A DNA stretch of 64,000 nucleotides, taken from Solimonas aquatica. GTDB taxonomy: Bacteria; Pseudomonadota; Gammaproteobacteria; Nevskiales; Nevskiaceae. Both the position numbers and the translations under genes were made by a program. The stretch's first letter is position 1, and every line of letters begins with the position of its first letter. The notes under the pieces were generated by a model. That model was not told where the DNA came from. It did no database searches and worked only from the letters and a program-made list of their open reading frames with translations. Positions 26,225 to 34,486 of this stretch are shown here, one piece after another. The DNA is taken from positions 310,001 through 374,000 of the forward strand of contig NZ_FOFS01000001.1 of assembly GCF_900111015.1 (NCBI RefSeq), written 5' to 3'.

Positions 26225-26388
26225 GCGTCACCCTCAGTCCTGTCGAAAAGTCATATGAAGCACGCACTTGGTCGCACTTCTCTCGCAATTCGGACTGCCC
26301 GCTGTGCATCGAGAGATGGGCCATTTCGGGGGGGGGCAGCAAACATCGCTACCCGACCGACCTGGTCCAGATGCCCTATAGATTCTCA

Positions 26389-26414
26389 GACTATAGTCCG
26401 TAGATCAATAGTCC
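26389..26414. promoter_or_regulatory. C-box-like operator before the XRE gene
   Basis: GACTATAGTC (26389-26398) is a perfect palindrome of the GACT...AGTC form bound by restriction-modification C proteins; a second half-site AATAGTCC follows at 26407-26414. It lies 25-50 bases upstream of the XRE start. Confidence 0.5.
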
Positions 26415-26438
26415 GCAGGGTTTCATTGTCGCCGGGCA

Positions 26439-26699
26439 ATGCCGGCCAATGTCGAAAAGCGGAATCCCTTAGCGGTTGCCTTCGGAAAGGCGCTCAGGGC
26501 TGCGCGCGATAAAACAGACCTGTCTCAGGAGGGGCTCGGCCTAGCTTGCGGGATCGATCGGACCTACGTCTCGATGCTGGAGCGCGGCGAGCGTCAGCCC
26601 ACGCTGACCACGGTATTCGCGCTATGCGCCGAGCTCGGCATCCATCCCGAGCAGCTGGTTGCGGAAACTAGGCAAGCGTTCCGAAAAGGAACCCGCTGA
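26439..26699 (+). CDS. XRE-family regulator, C-protein-like
   Basis: 86 residues, nearly all helix-turn-helix (residues 11-70). SQEGLGLACGIDRTYVSMLE and RGERQPTLTTVFALCAELGI match the pattern of controller (C) proteins of restriction-modification systems and small XRE repressors. The palindromic C-box-like site just upstream suggests autoregulation. No restriction or methylase gene follows, so it may control the flanking unknown trio or the E2-E1-JAB operon. Confidence 0.85.
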   Translation: MPANVEKRNPLAVAFGKALRAARDKTDLSQEGLGLACGIDRTYVSMLERGERQPTLTTVFALCAELGIHPEQLVAETRQAFRKGTR

Positions 26700-27212
26700 A
26701 CAAATGGCCTCAGCATATCGGTACAAGTCTTAGAGGTGCCGGAGGCTAACCGATACCGCACAGGCGGAACGGCGGCGAAGTGCCAGAAGCGGCGGCTCGC
26801 GAACGGCGACTTTCGGGCAAGGATTCTCGCATCGGCTTGCTCTTGTGCGTGACCTTGGCGCAGACCTCGCCCTGAGGTCGGGCATCATTATCGGACGGCG
26901 TCCGGAAGTAGAGCCCGGATTAGCCGAAGTGATGAGCTGGCCGTACTATCGGAGCCGAAGATGGGGTTGTTTTGTTTTCGACGCAGAATGTGACGACCAG
27001 CCACAGATTCAGCCTTATATTTCAAGGCGTTACATCGCCAGCGTATTTGCGAACCTTTGGGGGGGGATCAACTTGTGTGACGAGCACGGTCGCGTGGGTG
27101 AATCTTCTGGCGCCACTCGGCGTTGAATCCAACGAACACCCATTGCGGTGAGGAATTCGGCTTCCTTTCCCCCGCCGAGGAGAAGCCTTTCATTCCGAGC
27201 AGGAAAGTCCGT
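26700..27212. other. gene-poor stretch after the XRE gene
   Basis: A 93-codon plus frame at 26845-27126 exists, but its codon use is irregular and it resembles nothing known; I do not call it. The stretch includes a run of eight G at 27059-27066. Probably eroded DNA between the XRE gene and the IS5-truncated gene. Confidence 0.4.
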
Positions 27213-27656
27213 CTATGGCCTCTTCGCTTTCGCAGAAGCCTTTTTCCCAAGGCTTTTAGCGCCGGGCTTGATATCGCTGGTCTTCCTGCGTACTTCTTCC
27301 TCCAGCGCCTGACAAAGGTGAGCTTCCCGACCCAGCCCGTCCTGCATGGCTTCCTGTGCCCTGCGTAGTGCATCACCCAGGCCGTCCAGGCGCGCCAGTT
27401 GTTCCTCGAGTGCGCCCACTCGCGCCGCGTGCTGGCTGTTCGATCTCTCTTCCTGGCCGAGCCGAAGGCGAAGTTCCGCTTCTCGGTGCTGGGCCTCGCG
27501 CACGGCCTGCTGATGGGCACGATCGACCCGCTCCAATTCAGTTCGCAGGACTTTTGCCTCGTGGCGGGCGCGATCGACCTCTGTATGGCCTCGATCTTCG
27601 ACTGCCCGCAGGTGCTGGGCAGCCGCTTCGCGCTCTAGCAGGCTGTTGAGAAACAC
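27213..27656 (-). pseudogene. KfrA/TnpT-like coiled-coil protein, 5' end cut by IS5
   Basis: Encodes about 140 residues of Ala/Glu/Gln/Arg-rich coiled coil (LEREAAAQHLRAVEDRGH, REAQHREAELRLRLGQ) and a basic Lys-rich tail (KSLGKKASAKAKRP). This is the C-terminal part of a KfrA-type DNA-binding protein; the KfrA_N domain is missing. The first residues (MFLNSLL) are encoded by the terminal repeat of the adjacent IS5 element, so the IS replaced the true start. A second relative of the tnpT product in the same island. Confidence 0.65.
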
Positions 27657-28902
27657 CCCGCGATTGCCGTGTCGATAGCTCCTGTCGATTGTTCCGGCGA
27701 GGGTTCAGCGTCGATCTTGGCGCCAAACGCGGACTCCGGGCGCACCTTTCCTCAGGTCGGCGACGGCGACCACCAGCCACCGATACCACCCAGTCGAATC
27801 AGGTTGTACGCCGCAAAGGTCCAGGTGGTGAACGCGCGCACTCGGCGCAGACCGACATGGCGCAGTTTGCGCAATCCACCGAACGTCTTTGCCCATCCGA
27901 ATCCTTGTTCGATGCGTTTGCGGACTTGCTGGCTGATCGCATAACCCTTGCTGCGCGCGATGTGCTCATCGACAGCACTGCGCCGGCCTGAGGTGTTGCG
28001 GGCGATATGTGGCTGGACGCCACGTGCCTTCAGTGAGTCCACGAAATCCTGAGTGTCGTACCCCTTGTCGGCGCCGAGCGTCGCGCCGTTGCCGATCCCG
28101 GCCTCGACGAGCATGGCCAACGCCGCCTCTCGCTCGGAGGTGCCGGTGGCATGACAGACGTCGACCGGCACGATGAGTCCGTTGCGATTCTCCATCAGCG
28201 TGCTGGCCTGATAGCTGAGCATGGCTTCCTTGCCTTTCCCCTTGCGCATCAGGCGAGCGTCCGGATCGGTGGTGGACGCATGCGTGTCGTTGCTGCGCGG
28301 CCGCCCGCGGAAGTCGTCGCCTCGGCCATCGTCGTCGCCATCCTTGGGGCGGAAGCTTTTGTGCGAGGCCCAGGCCTCCAGCAGCGTGCCATCCACGGAA
28401 AAGTGCTCGTTGCTCACCAATTCGTTGACACGCGCTAGCAGCACGGTGTGCTGGAAGAAGTGCTGAGCGATCTCGGCATCGAACAGGCGATCGCGGTTGA
28501 ACGAAAACGTCGAGTGGTCCCACACCGGATCATCAATGTTGAGCCCGACAAACCAGCGGAACAGCAGGTTGTAGTCCATCTGCTCCATCAGCAGCCGCTC
28601 GCTGCGCACGCTGTAGACGACCTGCAGCAGCGCTGCTCTGAGTAACCGCTCCGGGGGGATCGACGGACGGCCATGCTTGGCGTAACGGCTCGAGAACTCG
28701 GCATCGAGCCCGGCCAGTATCGTGTCCACCAGTACCCGCAGCTTGCGGATCGGATGGTCGGCAGGAACACGCTGTTCCACCGAAACGTAGGAGAACATGC
28801 CAAGCTGCTGCTGATCGGGGCTGCGCATTCGCTTGCGGGGCGCGGTCAATTGAGGTCGTCTATGACAACGGATCTCGCAGGGAGTTTCTCAACAGCCTGC
28901 TA
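27636..28902 (-). mobile_element. IS5-family insertion sequence
   Basis: About 1.27 kb bounded by the perfect 19-bp inverted repeat TAGCAGGCTGTTGAGAAAC (27636-27654) and its complement (28884-28902). Outermost TA may be target duplication (CTAG on the left, CTAA on the right), so the true ends could be one or two bases inside. It carries one transposase gene. It truncates a KfrA-like gene on the left and supplies the stop codon of the LysR gene on the right. Confidence 0.85.
27752..28849 (-). CDS. IS5-family transposase
   Basis: 365 residues with an N-terminal DUF772 domain (MRSPDQQQLGMFSYVSVEQR, then LLRAALLQVVYSVRSERLLM) and a DDE Transposase_11 core: EHFSVDGTLLEAW (Asp), LGADKGYDTQDF (Asp) and KRIEQGFGWAKTFGGLRKLR (Glu). 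Intact and probably active. Catalyses cut-and-paste movement of the element. Confidence 0.95.
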   Translation of the reverse strand: MTAPRKRMRSPDQQQLGMFSYVSVEQRVPADHPIRKLRVLVDTILAGLDAEFSSRYAKHGRPSIPPERLLRAALLQVVYSVRSERLLMEQMDYNLLFRWFVGLNIDDPVWDHSTFSFNRDRLFDAEIAQHFFQHTVLLARVNELVSNEHFSVDGTLLEAWASHKSFRPKDGDDDGRGDDFRGRPRSNDTHASTTDPDARLMRKGKGKEAMLSYQASTLMENRNGLIVPVDVCHATGTSEREAALAMLVEAGIGNGATLGADKGYDTQDFVDSLKARGVQPHIARNTSGRRSAVDEHIARSKGYAISQQVRKRIEQGFGWAKTFGGLRKLRHVGLRRVRAFTTWTFAAYNLIRLGGIGGWWSPSPT

Positions 28903-29805
28903 AGGCAAAGCCGGCAACGACCCAATCGCTGTCTGCAATTCATCGAACACGGCCCGGACTCTCGCTGACACAGGGGCGCGCTGAGGCCGATAGACATACA
29001 AGCCCCAAGCCGGCGGCTCTTCCTTCTGCAGAACCCGCACCAGTTTTCCACTGGCGATATAGGGGGCCGCCATGTAGTCCGCCAATTGAGCAAACGCAAT
29101 TCCGGCCAATGCAGCGCCCATTTCCATGTCGGCGTTGTCCGCGATGAAGGCTGGCGACACAGGCGTCCACTGGCGTCCTGCACTGAAGTGCCAGGACCAC
29201 GGTCGCCCGGTATTGATGTCGATGGCCGCTGTCACCGGAAAATCGGCCAGTTCATCGACTCCATCTGGTGTTCCCACCTTCTTAATCAGACGCGGAGCTG
29301 CAACGATTGGGAGGCGCATATCGGCAGCCTTGCGCGCGACGAAACGACTGTCGCGCATGAACCCGACCCTGATCCCGACATCGATCTTCTCGTCGACCGC
29401 GTTGCTGATGCGATCTGACAAGCGCACATCCAGCATGACGTCGGGATGACGTTTGGCAACCCGCTCCATTGCAGGCAGCACAGCCCTAGTCCCCAGGCTA
29501 TGCGGTGCGGTGACCCGAACCGTACCGGACACGGAAGCCTGTTGATCGGCGCCAGGAACGGTCCATAGCTCCTCAACCTGCTCCAGCGCGGGGCGCACCT
29601 GCTCCAGCAACCGTTCGCCGAAGGCCGTGATGCGTACCTGCCGCGTGCTTCGATGGAATAACACCTCGCCGTAGTGCCGCTCCAGTCGCTGAATGGCACG
29701 TGTGACGCCTTGTGGAGACGTTCCGAGCCGGACCGCCGCGTCACGAAAACTGCTGCTGTCGGCCGTCACCCGGAAGATGCGTAGCAGTTCGAATTCATTG
29801 TTCAC
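28900..29805 (-). CDS. LysR-family transcriptional regulator
   Basis: About 301 residues when started at GTG 29805 (VNNEFELLRIF, the usual LTTR start); the open frame extends to ATG 29850. Winged HTH at residues 1-60 (SSSFRDAAVRLGTSPQGVTR, AIQRLERHYGEVLFHRSTR) and a periplasmic-binding-like effector domain 90-295 (VRVTAPHSLGTRAVLP). The TAG stop lies in the terminal repeat of the IS5 element, so the last few residues may be altered, but the length is normal. Divergent from the SnoaL-GNAT-nitrilase operon, which it may control. Confidence 0.88.
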   Translation of the reverse strand: MNNEFELLRIFRVTADSSSFRDAAVRLGTSPQGVTRAIQRLERHYGEVLFHRSTRQVRITAFGERLLEQVRPALEQVEELWTVPGADQQASVSGTVRVTAPHSLGTRAVLPAMERVAKRHPDVMLDVRLSDRISNAVDEKIDVGIRVGFMRDSRFVARKAADMRLPIVAAPRLIKKVGTPDGVDELADFPVTAAIDINTGRPWSWHFSAGRQWTPVSPAFIADNADMEMGAALAGIAFAQLADYMAAPYIASGKLVRVLQKEEPPAWGLYVYRPQRAPVSARVRAVFDELQTAIGSLPALP

Positions 29806-29959
29806 GACGCGTCTACTCGGCTGGTTGCGATGTCTGACTTTATTCCACATTCAGGAATTATGAAATCGTAATAATTCCATATACAAAAACTGCGCGATTT
29901 CCCAGACTTGCCCCCGTTCCGGAATGCCCCGGACCCGGCCACCAGCACACGGAACCCGA

Positions 29960-30367
29960 ATGAACACTTCGCACCTGATCACCGCCTACTACGACGCCTT
30001 CAATCGCGGCGACCGCGAGGCCATGTTGTCGATGCTGACCGATGACGTCGCCCACGACCTGAACCAAGGGGCGCGCGAAACCGGCCGCGATGCGTTCCGC
30101 GCCTTTCTGCAACGCATGGATCGCTGCTACGGCGAGCAATTGCGGGACATCGTGGTGATGGTCAGCGCCGACGGCCTGCGCGCGGGCGCCGAATACGTGG
30201 TGCACGGCGAATACAAGGTGACCGACGAGGGGCTGCCGGAAGCCGAAGGCCAGCGCTACGTGCTGCCGGGCGGCGCGTTCTTTGACGTCCGTGACGGCAA
30301 AATCGCGCGCGTCACCAACTACTACAACCTGGACGACTGGATCGCCCAGGTTGGCGGGAACCGCTGA
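29960..30367 (+). CDS. SnoaL-like/NTF2-fold protein
   Basis: 135 residues from ATG 29960. NTF2-like fold: LITAYYDAFNRGDREAMLSM at the N-terminus, then DVAHDLNQG, and terminal strands GGAFFDVRDGKIARVTNYYN. Related proteins are ketosteroid-isomerase-like or bind small ligands; activity unknown. First gene of a tightly packed three-gene operon: its TGA ends one base before the GNAT gene's ATG. Confidence 0.85.
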   Translation: MNTSHLITAYYDAFNRGDREAMLSMLTDDVAHDLNQGARETGRDAFRAFLQRMDRCYGEQLRDIVVMVSADGLRAGAEYVVHGEYKVTDEGLPEAEGQRYVLPGGAFFDVRDGKIARVTNYYNLDDWIAQVGGNR

Positions 30368-30368
30368 C

Positions 30369-30977
30369 ATGGCGGGTGACATTCGCGTGCTGGTCCGCCG
30401 CGGTGCCGACATGGTCGAGTGGTTCGACGACGTGGCACGCCTGCGCGCCGAGGTCTTCCGCGCTTTTCCCTACCTCTACGAGGGCGACGCCGAGTACGAG
30501 AAGCATTACCTCGCCACCTATGCCCGCTCGGCAGGCAGCGTGCTGGTGCTCGTGCTCACCGGCGACGCGGTGGTGGGGGCATCCACCGGATTGCCGCTAG
30601 GCGAAGCCGAACCGGCCTTCCAGGCGCCGTTCCTCAACCGAGGCATCCCGGTGGAGGAGGTGTTCTACTGCGGTGAATCCGTCCTGCTCCCGGCGTTCCG
30701 CGGACAGGGCCTTGGGCATCGCTTCTTCGATGAGCGTGAGGCGCATGCCCGTTCGCTGGGTGGCATCCGCTGGACCTCGTTCGCATCGGTGAATCGGGCA
30801 AGCGATGCCCCACGGCGGCCGGCCGATTATCGCGGCAACGACGTGTTCTGGACCCGCCGTGGGTACACGCGGCAGCCGGACATGCAGGTAAGGCTGCCGT
30901 GGAAACAACTCGGCGAAGCGCACGAATCCGAGCAGATGCTGACGATGTGGCTGCGTCCACTGGAGGCCGGGCAATGA
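30369..30977 (+). CDS. GNAT-family N-acetyltransferase
   Basis: 202 residues from ATG 30369. Acetyl-CoA binding motif A is seen in VLLPAFRGQGLGHRFFDERE (Q/RxxGxG/A), with preceding strand EEVFYCGESV. The C-terminal part differs from typical short GNATs. Acceptor unknown. Overlaps the nitrilase gene by ATGA, so translation is coupled. Confidence 0.85.
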   Translation: MAGDIRVLVRRGADMVEWFDDVARLRAEVFRAFPYLYEGDAEYEKHYLATYARSAGSVLVLVLTGDAVVGASTGLPLGEAEPAFQAPFLNRGIPVEEVFYCGESVLLPAFRGQGLGHRFFDEREAHARSLGGIRWTSFASVNRASDAPRRPADYRGNDVFWTRRGYTRQPDMQVRLPWKQLGEAHESEQMLTMWLRPLEAGQ

Positions 30978-31849
30978 AGATCGCCGTCGCCAAGTACGCG
31001 GTTGGCAACCCCGCCGACTTCGAGGCCTTTGCCGCACGCCAGCGCCAGATCCTGAGAGAAGCATGCGGTGCCGGCGTCGAACTGGCCGTGCTGCCCGAAT
31101 ACCTGTCGCTCGAACTGGCGTCAACGTTCGCGCCCGAAATCAGCCGCGACTTGAACGCTTCGCTGGCCGCGCTGCAAACGCTGCAATCCGAGTGGCTGGC
31201 GCTGTACGCCGACCTGTCGCGCGAGCTGCGCCTGGTCATCCAAGCCGGCACGTTCCTGACCGAAGTCGCCCCGGGACGCTATCGCAACCGCGCGTGGTGG
31301 TTCGCCCCGGACGGCACGCGCGGCTATCAGGACAAGCTGCAGTTGACCGGATTCGAGCGGGACGCTGGCGTCATCGAGGGCGGCGACGAACTCAAAGTCT
31401 TCGACTTGGCGGGCGTGCGCGCCGGCATCGCTGTCTGCTACGACAGCGAATTCCCCTTGCCCGTGCGCGCCCAACGCGAAGCCGGCGCCCGTTTGCTGTT
31501 GGTGCCGAGCTGCACGGACACGCAGGCGGGCGCGACCCGGGTGCGCGTCGGCTGCATGGCCCGCGCACTGGAGAACCGGATGTTCGTCGCGCAGGCGGTC
31601 ACCACCGGGACCGCCGACTGGAGTCCGGCCCTGGATACGAATACCGGCGAGGCCACGATCTACGCGCCGATGGACCACGGCTTTCCCGATGACGGCATCC
31701 TTGCGACGACCCGCGGCGGGCAAACGTGGGCGATCGCCGATCTCGACATCGACGCGCTCGAACGCCACCGCGCGCAGGCCCAGGTGGCCGTCGACCTCGA
31801 TTGGGATGGCCAGATGGCGCCGGCATTCCGGCAGGCCCGGCATTCTTGA
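30974..31849 (+). CDS. carbon-nitrogen hydrolase (nitrilase superfamily amidase)
   Basis: 291 residues. Catalytic triad visible: Glu in LAVLPEYLSLE, Lys in YQDKLQLTGFE and Cys in GIAVCYDSEFPLPVRAQ. Members hydrolyse amides or nitriles in the cytoplasm. With the upstream SnoaL and GNAT genes it forms a three-gene transcription unit; a shared small nitrogenous substrate is likely but unknown. Confidence 0.92.
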   Translation: MKIAVAKYAVGNPADFEAFAARQRQILREACGAGVELAVLPEYLSLELASTFAPEISRDLNASLAALQTLQSEWLALYADLSRELRLVIQAGTFLTEVAPGRYRNRAWWFAPDGTRGYQDKLQLTGFERDAGVIEGGDELKVFDLAGVRAGIAVCYDSEFPLPVRAQREAGARLLLVPSCTDTQAGATRVRVGCMARALENRMFVAQAVTTGTADWSPALDTNTGEATIYAPMDHGFPDDGILATTRGGQTWAIADLDIDALERHRAQAQVAVDLDWDGQMAPAFRQARHS

Positions 31850-31928
31850 CCGGCAATTCCTTTCACCCCGCACACCACCCCGAACCCGAAGCGGAATGCC
31901 CGCCGCCAGGTTCACTCCAACCCGAGGC

Positions 31929-32672
31929 ATGACCATGACAAAACTCCCCGTACTCGCCCTGCTGTGCTCTTCGCTGTTGCTGCCCCTCGCCGCGCATGCC
32001 GGCGATGGATGCGACGGCCTGCCGAACTGGCAGCAGCTCAAGCAGGCCCTCGCCAATGCCCGCAAGGACGCCAACGGCGGCTTCAACCTCGACATGTGGG
32101 GCACCGTGGTGGCGACCGACGGCACGGTTTGCGCCGTGGCCCATACCGGCGCCAAGGTCGGCGACCAGTGGCTCGGCAGCCGGGTGATTTCCGCGCAGAA
32201 GGCGAACACCGCGAACGCCTTCAGCCTGCCGGGCCTCGCCCTGTCCACCGCCAACCTCTATTCGGCCACGCAGCCGGGCGGCAGCCTGTTCGGCCTGCAG
32301 TTTTCCAACCCGGTCGATACGCAGGTAGCCTACGCCGGCAGTGCCGCGGACTTCGGCACGGCGAAGGATCCGCTGGTGGGCGCGCGGATCGGCGGCGTGA
32401 ACGTGTTCGGCGGCGGCCTTGCGCTGTACGACGCGAAGGGAACGCGGGTGGGCGCGCTCGGCGTCAGCGGCGATTCCTCTTGCGCCGACCACAACATCGC
32501 GTGGAAGACCCGCCACGCGCTCGCGCTGGACTACGTGCCGGCCGGCGTCAGTCCCGCGAAGGACGACAACATCGTCTATCTCGACAAGACCGAGCAGGCC
32601 AATGGCTTCAAGCATCCGCTTTGTGGTGGAACCGAGGACAAGGTGACCCTGCCCCCGGTGCGAAAGCAGTAA
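31929..32672 (+). CDS. exported GlcG/HbpS-like haem-binding protein
   Basis: 247 residues (ATG 31929; ATG 31935 has the better ribosome site). Residues 1-24 form a Sec signal peptide (LPVLALLCSSLLLPLAAHA). The mature part has the GlcG/HbpS pattern: A-rich helix with DANGG, then ISAQKANTANAFS, SLFGLQFSNP and GGLALYDAKGTRVGALGVSG. Two cysteine pairs are present in the mature protein. Members bind haem or act in redox sensing in the periplasm. Followed by a GC-rich hairpin. Confidence 0.85.
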   Translation: MTMTKLPVLALLCSSLLLPLAAHAGDGCDGLPNWQQLKQALANARKDANGGFNLDMWGTVVATDGTVCAVAHTGAKVGDQWLGSRVISAQKANTANAFSLPGLALSTANLYSATQPGGSLFGLQFSNPVDTQVAYAGSAADFGTAKDPLVGARIGGVNVFGGGLALYDAKGTRVGALGVSGDSSCADHNIAWKTRHALALDYVPAGVSPAKDDNIVYLDKTEQANGFKHPLCGGTEDKVTLPPVRKQ

Positions 32673-32680
32673 GTTGAGCC

Positions 32681-32708
32681 ACAACGGGCGGGCACAACCC
32701 GCCCTTGT
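32681..32708 (+). terminator. GC-rich hairpin after the haem-binding gene
   Basis: ACAACGGGCGGG / CCCGCCCTTGT around loop CACAA, nine bases past the stop. No T tract follows, so it may be an intrinsic terminator of weak type or an mRNA-stabilising hairpin. Confidence 0.4.
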
Positions 32709-32730
32709 GCAACGACCGGGAAGCCGCCGC

Positions 32731-32901
32731 ATGACCACCATTGGAAGCACGCCAGAGACCACCACTGTGTACGGCATGCCGGCCGACCGGGCCGCGGCCG
32801 TGGACGAAGTGCATGCGCGCTCGCATCCGCTGCTCCAGCCCCCGCGCGGCCTACTGCAATTCGCCTTCAGCAACCAGCGCGAGCTCTCCAATGTCGCATG
32901 A
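32731..32901 (+). pseudogene. DUF3422 protein, N-terminal fragment
   Basis: Encodes VYGMPADRAAAVDEVHARSH and PLLQPPRGLLQFAF, the start signature of DUF3422 membrane proteins (normally about 430 residues, HPxRxxLxxEVHARP). Similarity ends near 32872, where the sequence enters an IS21 remnant; the last residues before the stop (NQRELSNVA) come from that remnant. Confidence 0.65.
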
Positions 32902-33160
32902 CCGCCTTGCTTGACCAGATCCTCCCAGGCCCCCGCCATGCCATACAGGCGCAGCTCTTTGAGCTCTTTGTCCAACTCACGCATGATCGGCCTCCTGCAC
33001 GACAATGTCTGTGCGCAGGCTGTCGTAGCGCGCCGTGTCGGCCAGGGGGCTGGCTCACCTGCAGGATGGTCGCAACTGTCTCGGGCAGGGGCTGTGCCTG
33101 CAAGCGTGCCAGCACGTTGATGACGTGTTCGCAGCTCACAGCTTCGCAAGATCGAAGGGT
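32865..33160 (-). mobile_element. IS21-family remnant (istA 3' end and istB 5' end)
   Basis: On the minus strand: the C-terminus of IstA (CEHVINVLARLQAQPLPETV, then in a shifted frame LADTARYDSLRTDIVV with a stop at 32977-32979), overlapping an IstB start at 32984 (MRELDKELKELRLYGMAGAW, ATLESSRWLL) that breaks off near 32865. One frameshift inside the istA part. It is a different IS21 subtype from the complete element at 37 kb. It truncates the DUF3422 gene. Confidence 0.75.
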
Positions 33161-33211
33161 AGAGCCTTGGGTATAAAGTGGCTCGTTTCTTCGGTCTTCT
33201 GGGGCGGTGAC

Positions 33212-34276
33212 TTACGCGACCTGCAGTGTCGGATAGTCTGTATAGCCCTTGGCGCCACCTGCGTAGAACGTGTTGGAGTCAGGCGCGTTCAGCGGTGCCT
33301 TGGCCCTGATGCGTGCGGGCAGGTCCGGGTTAGCCAGGAAGGCGGTGCCAAAGGCCACAGCGTCAAGCTTACCTTCGGCAATAGCTGGCTCTGCCTCATC
33401 AGCGCTGTAACCCATATTGCCCACCAACACACCCTTGTACTTTTCACGCGCTACGGGCATGACATCGGCCTTCTGCACGCCGAAGAAATCGGCACGCATC
33501 ACGTGCAGGTAGGCTAGCTTGAAGGCATTGAGCCTATCGGCCACGAAGCCGATGAGGGCCAGCGGGTCGCTGTCTTTCATGCTGTTGAAGCTGTTGAGGG
33601 GCGACAGGCGCAGACCCGCACGTTCGGAACCGATCGCCTGGGTCACGGCAGTGAGTACCTCGAACAGCAAACGTGCACGGTTTTCCAGCGATCCGCCGTA
33701 AGCATCGGTGCGCTGGTTGGGCGTGTCGCGCAGAAACTGGTCAATCAGGTAGCCGTTGGCGCCGTGTACTTCCACACCATCAAAGCCGGCGGCAATGGCG
33801 TTGCGTGCGCCTTGAGCAAACGCAGCCACGATGCCTGGAATCTCTTCGACGGTCAGGGGGCGGGGCACCGCGTGCGGCACCTTGCCTTGGGGCGTGTGGA
33901 TCTCACCCTCAATAGCGGTGGCGCTGCTGGAGACAATGGGGGCGCCATCGGCAGCGCCAGGGTAGGCTGCGCGGCCAGCGTGCCAGATCTGCATGAAGAT
34001 GCGTCCGCCCTTGGCGTGCACCGCGTCGGTCACCTGCCTCCAGGCTGCAATCTGCGCGTCGTTGTAGATGCCCGGCTCATTGACGAAGGCCGATGTACCG
34101 GGCGCCACCATGGTGCATTCGGAAATCAGCAGGCCGCCGGTGGCTCGCTGGCTGTAGTACTCGGCCATCAGCGCGTTGGGCATGTGGCCAGCGTCGGCAC
34201 GGGCGCGTGTCAGTGGTGCCAGAAGGATGCGGTTGGGCAGGGTGAGAGAACCTACTTGAAGTGGATTGAATAGCAT
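33212..34276 (-). CDS. Old Yellow Enzyme-family alkene reductase
   Basis: 354 residues, FMN-dependent TIM barrel of the OYE/NemA/XenB type. Features: LFNPLQVGSLTLPNRILLAP at the N-terminus, FMQIWHAGRAAYP, GFDGVEVHGANGYLIDQFLR (His/Asn substrate pair region and phosphate environment), DAYGGSLENRARLL and VAFGTAFLANPDLPARI. It reduces activated alkenes, nitroesters or nitroaromatics with NADPH in the cytoplasm. Located between IS remnants and a GlxA-type regulator on the same strand. Confidence 0.95.
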   Translation of the reverse strand: MLFNPLQVGSLTLPNRILLAPLTRARADAGHMPNALMAEYYSQRATGGLLISECTMVAPGTSAFVNEPGIYNDAQIAAWRQVTDAVHAKGGRIFMQIWHAGRAAYPGAADGAPIVSSSATAIEGEIHTPQGKVPHAVPRPLTVEEIPGIVAAFAQGARNAIAAGFDGVEVHGANGYLIDQFLRDTPNQRTDAYGGSLENRARLLFEVLTAVTQAIGSERAGLRLSPLNSFNSMKDSDPLALIGFVADRLNAFKLAYLHVMRADFFGVQKADVMPVAREKYKGVLVGNMGYSADEAEPAIAEGKLDAVAFGTAFLANPDLPARIRAKAPLNAPDSNTFYAGGAKGYTDYPTLQVA

Positions 34277-34486
34277 GTGGATGAAAACCCAGATTAGTGA
34301 ACAGAAAACAGTGGTACTGCTAACAGTATTCCCAATTCTCTGACCTTTGAAAGGTCACTGAAGACCATTTTGGCAAGGCTGGTGCTTTTGCACCCAACGC
34401 ACGATGTAGTAGACGCAAGTGAGTAGGCCTTTGCTTCCGACAGTTTCGCGGCGGTCTCCAGCCGTACATACACCAAACGCCTCTGG

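Noticed and set aside
26845-27126. 93-codon plus frame
   Set aside because: Irregular codon use, no ribosome site, no recognisable family.
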